Source: Alphaproteobacteria bacterium (GTDB lineage: Bacteria; Pseudomonadota; Alphaproteobacteria; Rhizobiales; Hyphomicrobiaceae). From it: a DNA stretch of 47,038 nt. Positions 8,268-15,569 of the stretch are shown here, one piece after another. The notes below the pieces were generated by a model that searched no databases, was not told the origin of the DNA, and was given only the letters and a program-made list of their open reading frames with translations. The stretch lies in contig JAGVSR010000142.1 of assembly GCA_019137195.1 (NCBI GenBank), positions 1 to 47,038 of the forward strand, in the 5' to 3' direction. Every line of letters begins with the position of its first letter. The stretch's first letter is position 1. The translations under genes and the position numbers were made by a program.

Positions 8268-8921
8268 ATGACTGCGACCACGACGGCTGCCGGCCTCCGT
8301 GCCGGCATCATCCCCGTAACCCCGTTCCAGCAGAACTGCACGCTTCTCTGGGACGAGGCGACGAAGGCGGGCGCCGTCGTCGATCCGGGCGGCGATCTCG
8401 AGATGATCGAGGGCGCGATCCGGGAGCTCGGGCTCAGAATTGAGAAAATCCTCATCACCCACGGTCACATCGACCATGCCGGCGGGGCCGACGAGCTCAG
8501 GGAGAAACTCGGCGTCGAGATCGAGGGTCCGCACCCGGCCGACAGGTTCCTGCTCGACAGCCTCGAGAAGCAGGGCGCCTCCTACGGTATCCCGGCCCGC
8601 AAGGTGACGCCCGATCGCTGGCTCGAGGAGGGCGATACGGTCACCGTGGCCGGACATACGTTCGAGATCCTTCACTGTCCTGGGCACTCGCCGGGCTCGG
8701 TCGTGTTCGTGAACAAGCCTCAGAAATTCATGCTGGCAGGGGATGTCGTGTTCGCCGGCTCGATCGGTCGCACCGACTTCCCCTACGGCGACCACGATGC
8801 CCTCATCACCGCCATCAAGACGAAGCTTTTTCCTCTCGGGGACGATTTCGCGTTCATCTGCGGTCACGGACCAACCAGCACCATCGGTGCCGAGCGGCGG
8901 TCGAACCCATTTCTGAGGTAG
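8268..8921 (+). CDS. MBL-fold metallo-hydrolase, glyoxalase II-like (YcbL/GloC type)
   Basis: A 217-residue metallo-beta-lactamase-fold protein, shorter than classical GloB because it lacks the C-terminal glutathione-binding domain. Metal ligands are complete: H65-x-H67-x-D69-H70 in THGHIDHAGG, the histidine of HCPGHSPGS, the aspartate of LAGDVVF and the late histidine of CGHGPTS. Members of this class hydrolyse S-lactoylglutathione or other thioesters. The start is the ATG at 8268 with GAGG four bases before it; a TTG at 8256 would add four residues. It converges on the YVTN gene (49 bases between). A role in glutathione-linked aldehyde detoxification would suit a methylotroph, but that is inference. 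Confidence 0.9.
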   Translation: MTATTTAAGLRAGIIPVTPFQQNCTLLWDEATKAGAVVDPGGDLEMIEGAIRELGLRIEKILITHGHIDHAGGADELREKLGVEIEGPHPADRFLLDSLEKQGASYGIPARKVTPDRWLEEGDTVTVAGHTFEILHCPGHSPGSVVFVNKPQKFMLAGDVVFAGSIGRTDFPYGDHDALITAIKTKLFPLGDDFAFICGHGPTSTIGAERRSNPFLR

Positions 8922-8970
8922 CGACGGGTGAGCGTGTGAGGCGGGGTGGCCCGGGCGCCGCCTGCAGGCG

Positions 8971-9936
8971 CTATCGAAGAAATTTCCCGAACGCGCGCGG
9001 GCCGTCGCCGGTCTTGATCGTGCCCACGACCGCGAGCGTCCTGGTGTCGATACGCTCGAGGGCGTTCTCGAACCAGCAGGCGACGTAGACCCATCTCTCT
9101 GTCGGATCGGCCTCGATTCCTTCCGGCGTGTCGCCGACCTCGATGGTTTTCAACACGTCGAGCGAGGCCGTTTCGAAAACCGTCACGGTGCTCGACGACT
9201 GGTTGGTGACGAACCCTCGTCCTGCGGCCAGCGCGACCGCATAGGGGTGGTGCTCCACCTTCACCGTTCCGGTGACCTTCAGCGCTGTGAGGTCGATGAC
9301 CGACACGTCGTCACTGCCGACGTTGGCCGTGTACGCTCGCGCGTTTGCGGCGTCGATCGTGACGCCGAACGGCCGGGTTCCGACCGGAATCACTGCGCGA
9401 CGCTCGTAGCTCTTGGCGTCGAATACGGACACCTGGTCACTGTCGCGGTCGGCGGAGAGGATCGTGCCACCGTCGGTGGTCACGGCGAGTCCCGACGGGG
9501 ACTTCCCGGTCTCTATCTCGGCCACCGCCTCGAGCTTGTCGGGGTCGATGACGATCAGTCGATGGCTGTACCAATCGGCGGCATAGACGACACCCGTGAC
9601 CGGGTTCACGGCGATGCCGAGCGGACCGTCGCCTGCCTTCACGCGTTTGACGACGGCTCGCCTCGCCAGATCGACGACCACAACCTCTCTTGCGTCGGGC
9701 GCGCTGAGGTAGGCCCGCGTGCGGTCCGGCGAGAGTGCCACGCCCGCTGGCTTCCCCTCCACCTTCAACTCGGCAGCGGGCTTCTGCGACTCGAGGTCGA
9801 GGATCGAAAGGGTGCTCGAATTCTGGTTGGTGACGATCGCCTCGCGGGCGGACTGGGCAGCGCCCGGGCTTGCAAATGCGAAGCAGAGGGTGGCGAAGGC
9901 GAGCCGGCGAACTAGACCGGGTCTGGGACCCTGCAC
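8971..9936 (-). CDS. Exported YVTN-family beta-propeller protein
   Basis: The mature protein consists of about seven repeats of roughly 40 residues with the YVTN signature, for example NSSTLSILDLESQ, VVYAADWYSHRLIVIDP, RAYTANVGSDDVSVIDL, GFVTNQSSSTVTVFET and WVYVACWFENALERID. It is a periplasmic seven-bladed propeller. The N-terminal signal sequence LVRRLAFATLCFAFASPGAAQ is clear. I place the start at the GTG at 9936, giving 321 residues and a normal signal peptide; an ATG at 10020 would add a 28-residue arginine- and proline-rich leader that looks non-coding. Such propellers often accompany PQQ-dependent alcohol oxidation genes. The neighbouring MxaD-like gene on the same strand fits this theme, but binding partners are unknown. 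Confidence 0.88.
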   Translation of the reverse strand: MQGPRPGLVRRLAFATLCFAFASPGAAQSAREAIVTNQNSSTLSILDLESQKPAAELKVEGKPAGVALSPDRTRAYLSAPDAREVVVVDLARRAVVKRVKAGDGPLGIAVNPVTGVVYAADWYSHRLIVIDPDKLEAVAEIETGKSPSGLAVTTDGGTILSADRDSDQVSVFDAKSYERRAVIPVGTRPFGVTIDAANARAYTANVGSDDVSVIDLTALKVTGTVKVEHHPYAVALAAGRGFVTNQSSSTVTVFETASLDVLKTIEVGDTPEGIEADPTERWVYVACWFENALERIDTRTLAVVGTIKTGDGPRAFGKFLR

Positions 9937-10075
9937 TCTCGATCGCCGGAAAGTGCCGCGGGCGGCCTCTCGACTTGTCGGTAGGGGCCGCTGGAAAGCA
10001 GGAGGGGACGGCCGGGCCATCGGTTCGAAGCTTCTCGAAGCCACTACCCTCCGGCCGGCAGGGAAGCTCAGCTCA

Positions 10076-10098
10076 CCCTCCCCCACGAGGGGGGAGGG
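10076..10098. repeat. Strong GC-rich hairpin between the MxaD-like and YVTN genes
   Basis: Perfect arms CCCTCCCCC (10076-10084) and GGGGGAGGG (10090-10098) separated by five bases. It lies between two minus-strand genes and has no T-tract on either strand. It resembles the palindromic intergenic repeats common in this order and could act in transcript processing or partial termination. Confidence 0.75.
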
Positions 10099-10124
10099 AG
10101 TGCCGTTCGGCGCTCGTTGCGACA

Positions 10125-10664
10125 TCAGCCGCCTTCGAGCTTCTTTTTCAGCGCCTCGAGGCCCGACTTGTAAATCGGAGTAACCGCATTCACAGCCGCG
10201 TCGTCGTTGAGCTCGGGCTTGGGATCGTTGTTGACGTCGCCACGGTAGAACTTGCCCTTCCACTCGACCGTGGACTTGTCGCCGTTGGGCGTCACCGTCA
10301 TCCACGCCTCGTAGGTCGTCACCGGCAAGACCTTGAGGTCGACCTCTGTGATCTCGTACTGCAGCATCATCTTCGCAGGATCGATCTTCTCGATTCGCTC
10401 CTTGATGATGCCGCCCGATTGCAAGGTCAGCGTGCGGGTCGCACCGACTTCGTTGCCGCCCTGGCCTTCCGTCTTGGCGATGGCCGGGTGCCAGCCGAAG
10501 TCCTGGAAGTTGCCGAGCACGGCCCACACCTTGTCGGCGGGCGCGTTGATCTCGATAGTCTCGACCACCTTCTGCCGAGTGGGTCCATGCGCCGACGCCG
10601 GACCCATCATGAGTGCGATGCCGGCAGCCAGCGCGGCGGCCCAGCTGAAGCCTCTCAGTACCAA
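10125..10664 (-). CDS. Exported SRPBCC protein, MxaD-like
   Basis: A 179-residue protein with a signal peptide (FSWAAALAAGIALMMGPASA, cleavage before HGPT, about residue 26). An SRPBCC/polyketide-cyclase fold follows: QKVVETIEINAPADKVWAVL, NFQDFGWHPAIAKTEGQGG, RTLTLQSGGIIKERI and a C-terminal helix GLEALKKKLEG. This combination of a periplasmic location with an SRPBCC domain is that of MxaD, an accessory protein of methanol dehydrogenase thought to aid electron transfer to its cytochrome c. No methanol dehydrogenase gene is in the window, so the call is by family resemblance. It is followed by the YVTN propeller and is divergent from fhcB across 191 bases. A plausible promoter lies at 10722-10750. 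Confidence 0.82.
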   Translation of the reverse strand: MVLRGFSWAAALAAGIALMMGPASAHGPTRQKVVETIEINAPADKVWAVLGNFQDFGWHPAIAKTEGQGGNEVGATRTLTLQSGGIIKERIEKIDPAKMMLQYEITEVDLKVLPVTTYEAWMTVTPNGDKSTVEWKGKFYRGDVNNDPKPELNDDAAVNAVTPIYKSGLEALKKKLEGG

Positions 10665-10721
10665 GGGGAACCTCCCGTTCGATTTTTCTCGTGAGCCACG
10701 GCACTTGCCGCGCCTGTTAGC

Positions 10722-10750
10722 AGAATAGAGGCGCCGGGCTGGCTCCGCAA
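10722..10750 (-). promoter_or_regulatory. Candidate promoter of the MxaD-like gene
   Basis: Reading the minus strand, TTGCGG (10750-10745) is followed after exactly 17 bases by TATTCT (10727-10722). This matches the sigma-70-type layout, with a predicted start near 10715 and a leader of about 50 bases to the ATG at 10664. Prediction only. Confidence 0.42.
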
Positions 10751-10818
10751 TCGATGCGCGATTTAGCCGCTCTCGGGCCCCGCTCGGCCTTGCCGGTTGT
10801 CAGAACGAAGGCCCTATG

Positions 10819-10841
10819 CTTTGGTCCCCCTTCGACCAAAG
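10819..10841 (+). promoter_or_regulatory. Perfect inverted repeat in the fhcB leader
   Basis: CTTTGGTC (10819-10826), a 7-base spacer, and GACCAAAG (10834-10841) form perfect 8-bp arms ending 14 bases before the fhcB ATG. The TATGCT at 10815-10820 overlaps the left arm and could be a -10 element, although its best -35 (TTGCCG, 10790-10795) is 19 bases away. The repeat could be a regulator operator or a leader hairpin that controls access to the GAGAG ribosome-site region at 10845-10850. Confidence 0.6.
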
Positions 10842-10855
10842 AACGAGAGCGACCC

Positions 10856-12145
10856 ATGACCTTATCCTCCCCGGACGGAAGCGCCGTCCCTGGTGTCCAG
10901 AGCCATGTGACCTGCCCGTTCTGTGGAATTCTGTGTGACGATCTCGAGGTGGCCCGCTCAGCAGCCGGCCTCAAAGTTCAGAGGAACGGCTGCGAGAAGG
11001 CAATTGCCGGGTTTGAGCGGAATGTTGCCGGCGCAAGCCCGCAGGTCGGCGGTCGCGATACCGATCTCGCGACGGCCGTCGCCGCAGCAACCGCCCTCCT
11101 CCGCGCCTCCCGCCTGCCCCTCTACGGCGGGCTCGGCACCGACGTCGAAGGTGTGCGCGCCGTGATGGCGCTCGCCGACAAGTCGGGCGGCGTCGTCGAT
11201 CACGCCCTCTCCGACGGGCAATACCGCAACTTCCGGGTGCTCCAGACCGCCGGCTGGTTCATGTCGACGCTGACAGAGACCCGGAACCGCGCCGATCTCA
11301 TCGTGGTCGTCGGATCTGACTTGCACAAGCTGCATCCGCGGTTCTTCGAGCGTATCGTCAACGTCGAAGCGTCGCTCCTCACCGAGACGCCGCCGAAGCG
11401 AACCGTCATCTTCCTCGGCCAGGGTCTCGACACCTCGGGCATCCAGGGCTCACGCGTCGGGGAGATCGTCAGCGTGCCCTGCCCGCTCGACCGGGTCGGC
11501 GAGGTCGTTGGTGCCTTGAAGGCCGAGATCAAGGGCAGTCCGCTGCGCCTCGACGAGGTGGCGGGTGTCAAGATGGACGTGGTGAAGGGTGTCGCCGAGC
11601 GCATCCGCAAGGCCAGCTACGGTGTCTTCGTGTGGGCGCCGCCGAGCCTTGCTTTCCCCAACGCCGATTTGACCGTCGGCCTCGTCTCCGAGTTCGTGAA
11701 GGAGCTCAACCTCGCCGGCCGCTATGCTTGCCTGTCGCTCGGCGGCAACGAGGGCGCGGTCACGGCAGGGGCCGTTTGCTCCTGGCAGAGCGGCTATCCG
11801 CTTCGCGTCTCTTTCGCCTCGGGAGCCCCCGACTACGATTTCACCCGCTACGCGATCCCCAAGATGCTCGAAGCGGGCGACGGCGACGTGCTGGTCTGGG
11901 TCGCCTCGTTCACACCCGATCTGACCCCGCCTGCGGCCAGCATACCGACCATTGTCCTCGGCACGCCGGGCATGAAGCTCGCCTCGACGCCGGCCGTCTA
12001 CATCCCTGTCGGCACGCCGGGCGCCGATCACGCGGGCCGCCTCGTGCGATGCGACAACGTCGTATCGCTCCCGCTCAGGAACCTCAAGCGCTCAACGCTG
12101 CCGAGGGGTGCCGACATCCTGGCCGCCATCGAGCTCGCCATCTGA
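10856..12145 (+). CDS. fhcB: Formyltransferase/hydrolase complex subunit B (FwdB/FmdB-like)
   Basis: A 429-residue homologue of formylmethanofuran dehydrogenase subunit B. The N-terminus has the cysteine motif CPFCGILCDDLEV (about residues 20-32) typical of this family, and central segments such as LYGGLGTDVEGVRAVMALA and NRADLIVVVGSDLHKLHPRF follow the dehydrogenase fold. In aerobic methylotrophs FhcB is thought to have lost the molybdenum/tungsten redox role and to act structurally in a complex that hydrolyses the formyl carrier to formate. The ATG at 10856 is chosen because the motif-bearing N-terminus begins there; the upstream frame crosses the inverted repeat. It leads the fhcB-A-D-C operon, with fhcA 23 bases downstream. 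Confidence 0.95.
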   Translation: MTLSSPDGSAVPGVQSHVTCPFCGILCDDLEVARSAAGLKVQRNGCEKAIAGFERNVAGASPQVGGRDTDLATAVAAATALLRASRLPLYGGLGTDVEGVRAVMALADKSGGVVDHALSDGQYRNFRVLQTAGWFMSTLTETRNRADLIVVVGSDLHKLHPRFFERIVNVEASLLTETPPKRTVIFLGQGLDTSGIQGSRVGEIVSVPCPLDRVGEVVGALKAEIKGSPLRLDEVAGVKMDVVKGVAERIRKASYGVFVWAPPSLAFPNADLTVGLVSEFVKELNLAGRYACLSLGGNEGAVTAGAVCSWQSGYPLRVSFASGAPDYDFTRYAIPKMLEAGDGDVLVWVASFTPDLTPPAASIPTIVLGTPGMKLASTPAVYIPVGTPGADHAGRLVRCDNVVSLPLRNLKRSTLPRGADILAAIELAI

Positions 12146-12168
12146 CAGGTCTCCGGGAGAAGAAACGA

Positions 12169-13771
12169 ATGCTGATAAAGTTCACCGGTGGCCGCGTCTA
12201 CGACCCCATGAACGGCGTCAATGGAGAGGTGCGGGACATCTATGCCAAGGACGGCAAGATCGTCGCGGCGCCGCCTCCGGGCACGCGCATCGATGCCGAG
12301 TACGCGTTGAACGGCCGTGTGGTGATGGCCGGCGCGATCGACCCGCACAGCCACATCGGCGGAGGCAAGGTCACCATTGCCCGCATGCTGTTGCCCGAGG
12401 ACCACCAGGGCCACGAGGTGGCGCGCACCGATCTCATGCGCTCGGGCTGCGGCCATGCCGTGCCCTCGACGATGACCACCGGCTACCGCTACGCCGAGAT
12501 GGGCTACACGGCTGCCTTCGAGCCTGCCATGCTGCCCGCGAACGCCCGTCATGGCCGAGAAGAAGGACATGAGCTTCATCAAGGACTACATCGCCTGGAC
12601 CATCCACGCGGCGCAGGCCCTTGCGGTCAAGATCGTGAACCCGGGCGGCATCTCCGCCTTCAAGTTCAACCAGCGCGCCCTCGACCTCGACGAAAAGCAC
12701 GTTCACTACGGCATCACGCCGCGCGACGTGATTCTTACGCTCGCGCGCGGCATGAAGGAATTGGGAGTTCCGCACCCGATCCACATCCACGGCTGCAACC
12801 TCGGCGTCCCGGGCAGCCTCAATTCCACATTGAAGACGATCAACGGCGCCGAGGGTCTGCCGCTCCACCTCACCCACATCCAGTTCCACAGCTACGGCAC
12901 CGAGGGCGACATGAAGTTCTCCTCGGGCGCCCCCCTTGTCGCCGAGGCCATCAACCGGAACAAGAACATCTCGATCGACGTCGGCCAGATCATGTTTGGC
13001 CAGACCTGCACCGCCTCCGGCGACAGCATGCGCCAGTACGGCAACACCAAGTCCGCAGACCCCAAGAAATGGGTCGTCATGGACATCGAGTGCGACAACG
13101 GCTGCGGCGTGGTGCCGATGAAGTACCGTGACAAGAGCTACGTCAACGCGCTGCAGTGGGCGATCGGCCTCGAGCTGTTCCTGCTCGTCAACGACCCTTG
13201 GCGCGTGTTCCTGACGACCGACCACCCGAACGGTGCGCCGTTCTACTACTACCCGCATCTGATCCGCCTGTTGATGGACAAGACGTTCCGCAACGAGATG
13301 CTGGAAAAGATCCATCCCGGCGCACAGGCGGCGACCATCCTTAAGACCATCGACCGCGAGTACACGCTCTACGATGTCGCCATCTTGACTCGTGCCGGAC
13401 CGGCGAAGAGCCTGGGTCTTCGGGATCGCGGCCATTTGGGCGCCGGGGCCTGCGCCGACATCACCGTGTACGAGGACAACCCGGATCGCGAGGCGATGTT
13501 CAAGACGCCGCTGTTCGTGTTCAAGAACGGCGACCTCATCGTCCGGAACGGCCGCGTGGTGAAGGTCACGGCTGGTGCCACTCACGTCGTCCGACCTGAG
13601 TACGATCGGGCGATCGAGAAGCCGCTCAAGGACTACTTCGACAAGTACCACACGGTGTCGCTCGAGAACTTCCGCGTGTCCGACGACGAGATCGTGGAGA
13701 GCAACTGCGGCCATACCGGGGGCAACTGTGGCTGCGTGATCGTGCAACCGTGCGGGGCGAGGACGACATGA
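12169..13771 (+). pseudogene. fhcA: Formyltransferase/hydrolase complex subunit A, frame-disrupted with an internal deletion
   Basis: FhcA is the amidohydrolase subunit that releases formate from the formylated furan carrier. The gene starts well (GGGAG upstream of ATG 12169) and reads a normal family N-terminus for 128 residues, including GGRVYDPMNG, the metal-binding PHSHIGGG (histidines 60 and 62) and EMGYTAAFEPAMLPANARH. At about 12551 the reading moves by one base: the rest (MAEKKDMSFIKDYIAWTIHA onward, 406 residues to the TGA at 13769-13771) is in another frame. The joint skips a block that in relatives carries roughly 30 residues, as I remember the family. Downstream motifs are intact, for example TPRDVILTLARGMKELGVPH, THIQFHSYGTEGD, DIECDNGCGVVP and TTDHPNGAPF. 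Without repair, no full-length subunit can be made. The cause may be a true deletion or an assembly error. Its stop overlaps the fhcD ATG. Confidence 0.88.
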
Positions 13772-14682
13772 GCGGGGGAACGATGGAGGTCAACGGCGTC
13801 CGTATCGACGACACGTTTGCCGAGGCCTTCGGCATGAGCGGGCTCGGACTCGTGATCACGGCCGACACACCGAAGTGGGCCATGATCTCAGCCCAGACCA
13901 TGACTGGCTTTGGCACGTCGGTCATCGGCTGCGGCGCGGAGTGTGGCATCGACCGCGTGCTCGACCCGTCCGAGACACCGGACGGCCGTCCGGGCGTTCG
14001 CGTGCTCATGTTCGGCTTCTCGCCCGATGCGCTCGTACCCCAGCTCAGAAATCGCGTTGGACAATGTGTCCTGACTAGTCCTGGCTCCGCCTGTTTCAAT
14101 GGGCTCGACAGCAAGACCAAGATGGGCCTCGCCTCCGGTCCGCGTTTCTTCGGCGACGGCTGGCAGACGGCAAAGAAGCTGGGCCGCCGGCGCTTCTGGC
14201 GCGTCCCCGTCATGGACGGCGAGTTCGTCATCGAGGACAAGTGCGGGGTGACGACCGAGGCGGTCGGCGGCGGCAACCTCCTGATCCTCGGCCGCGACCG
14301 GGCCGGTCTCCTAGAGACGACCGAAGCGGCCGTCGCGGCCATCGCCAAGGTCGACGACGTCATCACCCCCTTCCCGGGGGGCATCGTGCGCTCGGGCTCG
14401 AAGGTCGGGTCGAAGTACAAAGGCGCCATCGCCTCCACCAACGACGCGTTCTGTCCGGTCCTCAAGGGTGCCGTTAAGAGCGAGTGCGATCCGGATACCA
14501 TCGCAGTGCTCGAGATCGTGATCGACGGGCTGACGTCACAGTCGGTGGCGCAGGCGATGACGGCCGGGCTCAAGGCCGTGACCGACATGGGCGCCTCAAG
14601 GGGCGTGACCCGGGTCTCGGCCGGCAACTATGGCGGCAAGCTCGGCCAGCATCACTATCACCTGAAGGATCTCCTGGCATGA
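13768..14682 (+). CDS. fhcD: Formylmethanofuran--tetrahydromethanopterin formyltransferase (FhcD/Ftr)
   Basis: Moves the formyl group between tetrahydromethanopterin and the furan carrier, the step that hands C1 units to the FhcA hydrolase during formaldehyde oxidation. The 304-residue product has family segments MEVNGVRIDDTFAEAFGM, AMISAQTMTGFGTSVIGCG, AECGIDR, TPDGRPGVRVLMFGF, PFPGGIVRSGSKVGSKYK and the C-terminal GNYGGKLGQHHYHLKDLL. The start at 13768 overlaps the fhcA stop by four bases (ATGA), and its own stop overlaps fhcC the same way, so translation is coupled through the operon. This gene is intact although fhcA upstream is broken. Confidence 0.96.
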   Translation: MSGGTMEVNGVRIDDTFAEAFGMSGLGLVITADTPKWAMISAQTMTGFGTSVIGCGAECGIDRVLDPSETPDGRPGVRVLMFGFSPDALVPQLRNRVGQCVLTSPGSACFNGLDSKTKMGLASGPRFFGDGWQTAKKLGRRRFWRVPVMDGEFVIEDKCGVTTEAVGGGNLLILGRDRAGLLETTEAAVAAIAKVDDVITPFPGGIVRSGSKVGSKYKGAIASTNDAFCPVLKGAVKSECDPDTIAVLEIVIDGLTSQSVAQAMTAGLKAVTDMGASRGVTRVSAGNYGGKLGQHHYHLKDLLA

Positions 14683-15491
14683 GCACGCTCTCTCTCACGC
14701 TTAAGCCCGGGTTGCATCGCCCTATCGATATGTCGGCCGTAAAGCCCAGCGCTGTCTCCGGGCTGTCGCCTTACGCGATTGGCAACCTCGAGCTTGGCAG
14801 CGGCGCCACGGCCGTGAAGCTCGGCGACGTGTTCGACGTGACCGGTGAGCCCGGTGACACGGTCAAGATCGTCGGTCAGTCGGGCTACCTCGACTACGTC
14901 GGCGCCGGCCTAGACAGCGGCACCATCACGGTCGAGGGATCGGTCGGCAACTACGCGGCGACCGCCATGAAGGGCGGGCGGCTCGACATCCGCGGCAACG
15001 CGGGCGCTTACCTCGCCGCGCTGATGACGGGCGGGCTGGTGACGGTCAAGGGCAACGCCGGCGACTTCGTCGGCGGCACGCGTCCGGGCGACCGGTTTGG
15101 CATGCAGGGTGGGATCGTCGTCATCGACGGCAACGCCGGCAACCGCGTGGGCGAGCGCATGCGCCGCGGCACCATTGTGGTGAAGGGCTCGATCGGTGCG
15201 GCGGCTGGCTCGCGCATGGCGGGTGGCACGATCTGGACCGAGACCGGCTTCGGCGAAGGTCCTGGCCCTATGCTGAGGCGCGGCACGCTGATCGGTCCCA
15301 AGGTCGAGCGCTTCCTACCCTCGTTCAGCGACTGCGGCCGCCACGATCTCAATGTCCTCAGGATCATCTCGAAGCATCTCGCGGAAACGCTCGGGCCCTT
15401 GGCTCCGAAGCCGCTGCCGGACATGGTGCGCCGCTACGCCGGTGACCTCGCCTCCCTCGGCAAGGGGGAGATCCTGATCACGACGGCGTGA
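14679..15491 (+). CDS. fhcC: Formyltransferase/hydrolase complex subunit C
   Basis: A 270-residue homologue of formylmethanofuran dehydrogenase subunit C and of the glutamate-synthase GXGXG domain. It contains the repeating beta-helix pattern GxxGxxxGxxMxxGxxxVxG: GSVGNYAATAMKGGRLDIRG, GNAGAYLAALMTGGLVTVKG, GNAGNRVGERMRRGTIVVKG and GAAAGSRMAGGTIW. The C-terminal tail (ALAPKPLPDMVRRYAGDL region) matches FhcC. It is the structural partner of FhcA, FhcB and FhcD. The frame extends further upstream inside fhcD, but the ATG at 14679 in the ATGA overlap is the natural start. A strong hairpin follows at 15520-15544 and ends the operon. Confidence 0.95.
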   Translation: MSTLSLTLKPGLHRPIDMSAVKPSAVSGLSPYAIGNLELGSGATAVKLGDVFDVTGEPGDTVKIVGQSGYLDYVGAGLDSGTITVEGSVGNYAATAMKGGRLDIRGNAGAYLAALMTGGLVTVKGNAGDFVGGTRPGDRFGMQGGIVVIDGNAGNRVGERMRRGTIVVKGSIGAAAGSRMAGGTIWTETGFGEGPGPMLRRGTLIGPKVERFLPSFSDCGRHDLNVLRIISKHLAETLGPLAPKPLPDMVRRYAGDLASLGKGEILITTA

Positions 15492-15519
15492 GCAAGCTCA
15501 CTACGCGACAAAGACGAGT

Positions 15520-15544
15520 AAGGCCGGGGTTGTTCCCCGGCCTT
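15520..15544 (+). terminator. Terminator hairpin after fhcC
   Basis: Perfect 10-bp arms AAGGCCGGGG (15520-15529) and CCCCGGCCTT (15535-15544) with a 5-base loop TTGTT and a pyrimidine-rich tail CTTGCTTTC. It lies between convergent genes and its A-rich left flank could let it act in both directions. Confidence 0.85.
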
Positions 15545-15569
15545 CTTGCTTTCGGCTCTTGCCCGATCC

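Noticed and set aside
8971-10704. A single 577-residue reverse protein covering the YVTN gene and the SRPBCC region
   Set aside because: The upstream part lies in a different frame from the SRPBCC gene, which has its own signal peptide; the YVTN signal peptide begins near 9936.
10790-10820. Forward promoter for fhcB (TTGCCG-N19-TATGCT, or TTGTCA-N12-TATGCT)
   Set aside because: Neither spacer is in the normal range; mentioned only with the inverted repeat.
12540-12560. Programmed ribosomal frameshift in fhcA
   Set aside because: There is no slippery heptamer, and a block of conserved residues seems to be missing, so simple slippage would not restore the protein.
12434-13747. Reverse open frame of 437 codons
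   Set aside because: Antisense to fhcA; rich in Val, Asp and His in the pattern of complementary coding.
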